A DNA stretch of 27,464 nucleotides from Bacteroidaceae bacterium (GTDB lineage: Bacteria; Bacteroidota; Bacteroidia; Bacteroidales; Bacteroidaceae): positions 1-27,464 of the forward strand of contig CAAFRW010000039.1 of assembly GCA_900765575.1 (NCBI GenBank). Direction: 5' to 3'. Each line of letters starts with the position of its first letter. Position 1 is the stretch's first letter. Below are positions 23,241 to 27,464 of the stretch, one piece after another. The position numbers and the translations under genes were made by a program. The notes under the pieces were generated by a model, which made no database searches, was not told the origin of the DNA, and saw only the letters and a program-made list of their open reading frames with translations.

Positions 23241-23510
23241 ATGGCAAGTAAAAAGAACTTAAAGAAGAACGTAAATTACATTATCGGTGAGCTCTTTACC
23301 GAATGCTGGGTACAATACAATTATGTATCCGGAACAAACAAGGAAGAAGCAAAAAGTCTTATGACAAAGATATTAGTTATGCAAAATGATTTTGTAACCC
23401 GCATCAGTCATCCCGAACCGGGCAATATAAAAGGGTTTTACAAAAAGTTTCGTTCAGACTTCAACAAGCAAATGAATGCGCTTATTGAAGAAATCGGCAA
23501 ACTAAATTAA
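23241..23510 (+). CDS. Small basic protein of unknown function
   Basis: An 89-residue protein, Lys-rich at the N-terminus (MASKKNLKKNVNYIIGEL). It is predicted largely helical: FTECWVQYN, KEEAKSLMTKILVMQNDFV, then GFYKKFRSDFNKQMNALIEE. No signal peptide, metal site or catalytic motif is visible. It is separated by only 1 nt from the acyltransferase gene, so the two are almost certainly co-transcribed and possibly translationally coupled. I do not recognise the family. Size and composition suggest a cytosolic helical bundle. Confidence 0.85.
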   Translation: MASKKNLKKNVNYIIGELFTECWVQYNYVSGTNKEEAKSLMTKILVMQNDFVTRISHPEPGNIKGFYKKFRSDFNKQMNALIEEIGKLN

Positions 23511-23511
23511 T

Positions 23512-24066
23512 ATGAAGAAAGCTATTTGCAGTTTTATATATTATAAGTTACTTGGATGGAAAACGAAAGTAACTGTCCCCGATTATGATAAATATATCCT
23601 TTGTGCGGCTCCACATACAACAAATTGGGATTTGCTTATCGGAAAACTCTTTTATGGAGCAATAGGACGCCAAACCGGATTCATGATGAAAAAAGAGTGG
23701 TTTGTATGGCCTCTTGGTGTTATGTTCCGCGCAATGGGCGGTATTCCGGTAGACCGGAAAAAGAAATCCTCGTTAGTGGAACAAATGACAAACGAAGCCA
23801 AGAGCCGGAAAATCTTTCATCTGGCTATTACTCCGGAAGGTACACGTTCGGCGAATCCGAATTGGAAAAAGGGATTTTTATACATTGCATTAAAAGCTCA
23901 AATTCCTATTCTTCTGGTAGCTATCGATTACGAGAAGAAATGTATCTTCTTGGAAAAAGAAATCTTCCCAAGTGCAGATACCGACAAGGATATGAAGGAA
24001 ATAAAACTGTATTACAAGAACTTTAAAGGGAAACATCCCGAAAACTTTTCTATCGGAAACATCTGA
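23512..24066 (+). CDS. PlsC-type 1-acylglycerol-3-phosphate acyltransferase family protein
   Basis: A 184-residue protein with the acyltransferase signatures: HTTNWD (His35 and Asp40, the HX4D catalytic pair), MGGIPVDR at 75-82, and ITPEGTRS at 106-113 (motif III, EGTR). PlsC-family enzymes move an acyl chain onto lysophosphatidic acid or other lyso/ornithine lipids at the inner membrane. At 184 residues it is shorter than canonical PlsC (about 240), as are many Bacteroidetes '1-acyl-sn-glycerol-3-phosphate acyltransferase family' members, so the acceptor is uncertain. There is no transmembrane helix, but surface hydrophobic segments are visible. It is followed by a strong hairpin. Confidence 0.9.
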   Translation: MKKAICSFIYYKLLGWKTKVTVPDYDKYILCAAPHTTNWDLLIGKLFYGAIGRQTGFMMKKEWFVWPLGVMFRAMGGIPVDRKKKSSLVEQMTNEAKSRKIFHLAITPEGTRSANPNWKKGFLYIALKAQIPILLVAIDYEKKCIFLEKEIFPSADTDKDMKEIKLYYKNFKGKHPENFSIGNI

Positions 24067-24077
24067 TAGCCTCTCTT

Positions 24078-24137
24078 AAGAATTGAAAATTAGACAGGGA
24101 ATCCCTAATTAATTCTAATTTTCAATTCTTCTTTCCT
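24078..24137 (+). terminator. Long perfect-stem terminator after the acyltransferase gene
   Basis: AAGAATTGAAAATTAGA (24078-24094) pairs over 17 bp without mismatch with TCTAATTTTCAATTCTT (24114-24130). The 19-nt loop contains a second hairpin, AGGG-AAT-CCCT. CTTTCCTTTC follows. Confidence 0.8.
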
Positions 24138-24147
24138 TTCGGATATA

Positions 24148-24155
24148 TACTTTTG
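24148..24155 (+). promoter_or_regulatory. -7 element of the 958-residue amidase-like gene
   Basis: TACTTTTG matches TAnnTTTG exactly, 24 nt upstream of the ATG at 24180 and just past the terminator of the upstream unit. Confidence 0.55.
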
Positions 24156-24179
24156 TACCTATATTAATAATGTACACGT

Positions 24180-27056
24180 ATGAAACGAATATATCTGTTC
24201 CTCCCGTTACTCCTCTTCACGCTATACGTTCAGGCGCAAAAACTTGACCAGACAGTAGAAAGTCGGTTAAAAGAATTCTTTCAGAACTATACCACTTCTT
24301 ATGCGAACATCGGGACTACCCGTCTCCAATCTATCCGACTGGACAATGAACGCCGTAAGCTCGACATCTATCCGGATGCAAACTTCGGGTATCAGCCTTT
24401 CACAAACGAAACAGTAGAAGCTATTTATCGCTCGGTGAAACAATCGTTGCCAGGTCCGGTCAACTACTACCATATCACCATTTATGCCGACGGGAAACCC
24501 ATTGAGGAATTGGTACCGAATGCTTTACGTAAAAAAAGTAACAGAGATAAATCACGCCTTTGGAATTCCATCGATTATAAAGGAGAGCCATGGGTGAAAA
24601 ACCTGTCCAAGCCATACGAAGCAACATCCGGACTGGAAGGCAGACACATCGCCGTGCACCAAAGCCATGGAAAATACTTCAAAAACGAAAAAGGAGAATG
24701 GATGTGGCAACGTCCCCGTTTGTTTTGCACTACCGAAGACCTCTTCACCCAGTCGTTTGTAGTACCTTATATTATTCCTATGCTTGAGAATGCAGGGGCT
24801 ATCGTGTTTACGGCCCGCGAACGGGACTGGCAACCTCACGAAGTAATTGTAGACAACGATGTTAATCCGCAAGGAAATATTTATTACGAAGACAAAAACA
24901 AACGGAGTCCGTGGCAAATAGCTCCCACAAGAGGCTTCGCCCAACTCAAAAGTACCTACCTCGATGGCGAGAATCCATTTATGGACGGTAGCGCCCGTTT
25001 CACAATCACTGCCAGCAAAAAGAAAAGCAAAACATTTGCCGAATGGATTCCCAATATTCCAGAGGCAGGCCGATACGCCGTATATGTCTCCTACCAAACA
25101 CTCCCTCATAGTGTTTCCGATGCCAAATACATTGTATTCCATAAAGGAGGGAGCACCGAATTCTCCGTTAACCAGCAGATAGGCGGAGGTACGTGGGTCT
25201 ATTTAGGCACCTTTGAATTTGATAAAGGCAATAACGATTACGGCATGGTCGTTCTCAGTAACGAAAGCAAACAAAAGGGAGTAGTTTGTGCCGACGCCGT
25301 TCGCTTTGGAGGCGGAATGGGGAATATTGCACGCAGCGCTTCTGCCACCGCAACAGCTACTACCAGCGGACTGCCCCGTTATCTGGAGGGTGCACGGTAT
25401 AACGCACAATGGAGCGGAATGCCCACTACGGTATATAACGGAAAAGAGGGAACCAACGATTACGCCGATGATATCAACACCCGCTCTAACATGCTCAATT
25501 ACCTGTCGGGAGGTTCTGTCTTCAATCCGAAACAAAAGGGATTGAGGGTTCCGTTTGAACTCTCGGTAAGCGTACACAGCGATGCCGGTTTTTCTAAAGA
25601 AGATGAATTAATCGGTTCGTTGGGTATTTACACCACAGACTTCAACAACGGCTTACTCGAAGCCGGACTCTCCCGCTATGCCTCGCGCGACTTGAATGAT
25701 ATGGTACTGACCGGACTGAAAAGAGATATAAGCGCCGGATTCGGTATCAACTGGGCAAGGCGCGGAATGTGGAACCGGAACTATAGCGAAAGCCGCTTGC
25801 CTGCTATCCCGTCTATGATACTGGAAACCCTTTCACACCAAAACTTCGCGGACCTGAAACTGGGGCACGACCCTCACTTCAAATTTACACTGGGACGTTC
25901 CGTATACAAATCCATACTCAAATACGTAGCAGCCATGCACCAGGAAGAGTATGTGGTGCAACCTCTTCCCGTAGACCATTTCGCTATCCGGTTCGAAGGG
26001 AACAAAAATAAAATAAGACTTTCGTGGCAACCGGTAGAAGACCCGTTGGAGCCAACCGCCTCACCACGCGAATATATCCTATATACCCGCATCGGTTTTG
26101 GAGGATTCGACAATGGCGAACTGGTAAAAGGAACCTCTTTCGTAAAGGAGTTAGAACCTGAGCTCGTTTACAGTTTCAAAGTAACTGCCGTCAACAAAGG
26201 AGGAGAAAGCTTCCCCTCCGAAATACTTTCGGCCTACTACACCAAACGCAGCAAAGAAACGGTCTTGATAGTGAACGGATTCAACCGGTTAAGTGGCCCG
26301 GAAACGATTGAAACCACCAACCTGCAGGGTTTTAATCTCCGTAAGGATATCGGAGTCCCCTATATGAACACTCCGGAATATTGCGGCGAACAGATTGGTT
26401 TCGACCGTAGGAAAATAGGCATCGAGACGGAAGGCGGATTAGGCTACAGTAGCGGAGAACTGGAAGGAAAGCTAATAGCCGGCAACACGTTCGACTATCC
26501 GTTTATTCATGGAAAAGCCATCCAATCGGCGGGTGGTTACTCTTTCGTATCGTGCAGCAATGAAGCGATAGAAGACGGTATCATCCAACCTACCGACTAC
26601 CCAGTTGTGGACTATATACTTGGTGTACAGCAGCATCCCTTTACTCCGGCGGTTCAAAACTGGATGACAAATTATTGCCGGCAAGGAGGTAAACTGATAA
26701 TTAGCGGTTCGCATATAAACGATGAAAAAGCAACGGAATTCACTTCCAACCTATTGAAATACACTTCTGCAGGTTCCATGCTCTACTCCTCATCGGACGA
26801 GATTATGGGAACAGGCATCCGTTTTCACATATACCGTTCCCCAAATGAAAAAAGCTATGCCGTCCCTGCTCCGGCATGTATCCTGCCAGTCAGCCCGGCC
26901 TTTTCCTCCTTTGTCTATACCGATGGAAATGCAGGCGCAGGCATTGCGTACAAAGGCGCTTACCGTCTATTTGTATTGGGTTTTCCTTTAGAAAGCATTC
27001 AAAATCCAGAAGACCGGGCACATATTATGGCCGGTGCTTTGCGGTATTTCGAATGA
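24180..27056 (+). CDS. Secreted multidomain amidase-like protein with golvesin-type insert ('xanthan lyase'-type)
   Basis: A 958-residue protein with a signal peptide (MKRIYLFLPLLLFTLYVQAQ). An N-terminal helical region (about 20-150) is followed by the first part of an N-acetylmuramoyl-L-alanine amidase (Amidase_3) fold: HQSHG with His163, TTEDLFT with Glu186, and AGAIVFTARERD at 205-216. A beta-rich golvesin/Xly-like domain (about 255-378; AEWIPNIPEAGRYAVYVSYQ) interrupts it. The amidase part resumes with VSVHSDAG (His466) and ILETLSHQN (Glu549). His163, Glu186, His466 and Glu549 fit the zinc-binding and catalytic positions. A fibronectin-III-like domain (about 598-690) and a C-terminal alpha/beta domain (VLIVNGFNR, GGKLIISGSH) follow. 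Many relatives are labelled xanthan lyase, but the sequence argues for peptidoglycan amidase chemistry in the periplasm. Confidence 0.87.
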   Translation: MKRIYLFLPLLLFTLYVQAQKLDQTVESRLKEFFQNYTTSYANIGTTRLQSIRLDNERRKLDIYPDANFGYQPFTNETVEAIYRSVKQSLPGPVNYYHITIYADGKPIEELVPNALRKKSNRDKSRLWNSIDYKGEPWVKNLSKPYEATSGLEGRHIAVHQSHGKYFKNEKGEWMWQRPRLFCTTEDLFTQSFVVPYIIPMLENAGAIVFTARERDWQPHEVIVDNDVNPQGNIYYEDKNKRSPWQIAPTRGFAQLKSTYLDGENPFMDGSARFTITASKKKSKTFAEWIPNIPEAGRYAVYVSYQTLPHSVSDAKYIVFHKGGSTEFSVNQQIGGGTWVYLGTFEFDKGNNDYGMVVLSNESKQKGVVCADAVRFGGGMGNIARSASATATATTSGLPRYLEGARYNAQWSGMPTTVYNGKEGTNDYADDINTRSNMLNYLSGGSVFNPKQKGLRVPFELSVSVHSDAGFSKEDELIGSLGIYTTDFNNGLLEAGLSRYASRDLNDMVLTGLKRDISAGFGINWARRGMWNRNYSESRLPAIPSMILETLSHQNFADLKLGHDPHFKFTLGRSVYKSILKYVAAMHQEEYVVQPLPVDHFAIRFEGNKNKIRLSWQPVEDPLEPTASPREYILYTRIGFGGFDNGELVKGTSFVKELEPELVYSFKVTAVNKGGESFPSEILSAYYTKRSKETVLIVNGFNRLSGPETIETTNLQGFNLRKDIGVPYMNTPEYCGEQIGFDRRKIGIETEGGLGYSSGELEGKLIAGNTFDYPFIHGKAIQSAGGYSFVSCSNEAIEDGIIQPTDYPVVDYILGVQQHPFTPAVQNWMTNYCRQGGKLIISGSHINDEKATEFTSNLLKYTSAGSMLYSSSDEIMGTGIRFHIYRSPNEKSYAVPAPACILPVSPAFSSFVYTDGNAGAGIAYKGAYRLFVLGFPLESIQNPEDRAHIMAGALRYFE

Positions 27057-27395
27057 TTCAACTTCAGAGAGAAATAGTTGCATTGCTGTAACTTTTATAA
27101 ATGTTATTCTATTTTCCAAGCTAAAGCGCAAACTCTTTTGCAGACAAGTATAGAAGATAGATATAAAGTCTTTTATCTAAAAATAAAGGATAGAATTAAG
27201 AACTTTTTCTCATCAATGCAGAACAAAATGCATTGTCACTACAAATCTAGGAATCTAAAACAAATATTATAGAATAAGGTAGAATAAGTTAAAAATATAT
27301 TTTATTTTTGTAGGCATAGATGTATTAGTGTCCCTATAGAGTTCTTTATTTTATTCAACAACAACACTTACATCAAAACTTAAAATAGTAATACT
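27057..27395. other. Intergenic spacer before the last, partial gene
   Basis: This 339-nt AT-rich spacer has no credible gene. It holds a 7-bp hairpin CAATGCA/TGCATTG (27214-27220 and 27229-27235), a short direct repeat TAGAATAAG (around 27270-27290), and a -7 element at 27303. No clear terminator for the upstream gene is seen; a weak AGATA.../...TATCT hairpin lies near 27160. Confidence 0.6.
27303..27310 (+). promoter_or_regulatory. -7 element of the last gene
   Basis: TATTTTTG matches TAnnTTTG exactly and lies 85 nt before the ATG at 27396, implying a leader of about 80 nt, longer than others in this window. Confidence 0.5.
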
Positions 27396-27464
27396 ATGGC
27401 AAAAAAGATATATAAGCCACAAGATGCAGTAGAAAGGTCGAATACTGAAAATTCCCAGTGGAAC
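27396..27464 (+). CDS. Start of an unidentified gene, truncated by the window edge
   Basis: The frame opens with ATG GCA AAA AAG and reads 23 residues (MAKKIYKPQDAVERSNTENS and three more) to the end of the window without a stop. The start is polar and basic with no signal peptide, so a cytosolic product is likely. Too little is visible to assign a family. The upstream -7 element and AT-rich leader support it as a real gene start. Confidence 0.65.
   Translation, partial: MAKKIYKPQDAVERSNTENSQWN

Noticed and set aside
24552..25142. A 196-codon antisense frame within the amidase-like gene
   Set aside because: It is fully inside a strongly supported gene, with no domain or promoter. It looks like a codon-bias shadow.
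1..27464. tRNA, rRNA, tmRNA, integrase or phage genes
   Set aside because: No cloverleaf-like segment, rRNA-like sequence or recombinase motif was found by eye on either strand. A tRNAscan or Infernal search would settle short RNAs.

Overview
The window looks like chromosomal DNA from a member of the Bacteroidales, most likely Bacteroides or a close relative. The support is AT-rich coding with Bacteroidetes-type families (DUF4468, DUF4421, Porin_10-like, AsmA-like, OmpP1/FadL-like), many signal peptides ending near 'AQ', weak Shine-Dalgarno sequences, and ten exact matches to the Bacteroides -7 promoter element TAnnTTTG placed upstream of genes. No rRNA, tRNA, CRISPR array, intact transposase or phage gene was seen. 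Most of the window is core or housekeeping in character, and the unusual material sits mainly in the intergenic regions.

Region 1 (1-5132, all +): the 3' part of an AsmA-like gene overlaps a YciO/Sua5-family gene by ATGA. An exported PAP2 phosphatase follows, then an exported protein fusing DUF4468 to a flavin-reductase-like domain. Region 2 (5336-8454, +) is a compact operon for a four-subunit 2-oxoacid:ferredoxin oxidoreductase: TPR protein, 2x[4Fe-4S] ferredoxin subunit, alpha subunit, a 55-residue two-helix membrane protein, TPP-binding beta subunit and gamma subunit, closed by a strong terminator.

Region 3 (8455-14974): a 208-bp MITE-like element precedes a large beta-barrel porin gene, which is followed by an exported substrate-binding protein. 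A convergent six-helix membrane protein gene comes next. Divergent from that gene is a Gfo/Idh/MocA oxidoreductase interrupted by one in-frame TAA, followed by an outer-membrane-associated DUF4421 gene. Region 4 (15288-18285, -) is a two-gene unit: a W/G/Y-rich then S/R/N-rich secreted low-complexity protein, followed by an OmpP1/FadL-type outer membrane protein. A promoter with 22-bp-spaced direct repeats lies upstream.

Region 5 (18286-27464): a 46-bp tandem palindromic repeat array lies upstream of prmA (+). A repeat-rich convergent spacer separates prmA from a membrane-anchored GH25 lysozyme gene (-). PPi-dependent phosphofructokinase (-) follows, divergent from a small conserved-looking protein and a PlsC-type acyltransferase (+). 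The last complete gene encodes a 958-residue secreted amidase-like protein ('xanthan lyase'/golvesin type), and the window ends within the first 23 codons of an unidentified gene.

The overall theme is envelope biology (outer membrane proteins, peptidoglycan hydrolases, phospholipid acyltransfer) together with anaerobic central metabolism (ferredoxin-linked oxidoreductase, PPi-PFK). I found no convincing new defence or mobile system. The best leads are the broken oxidoreductase, the exported flavin-reductase fusion, the MITE-like element, the palindromic tandem array and the small membrane protein inside the oxidoreductase operon.
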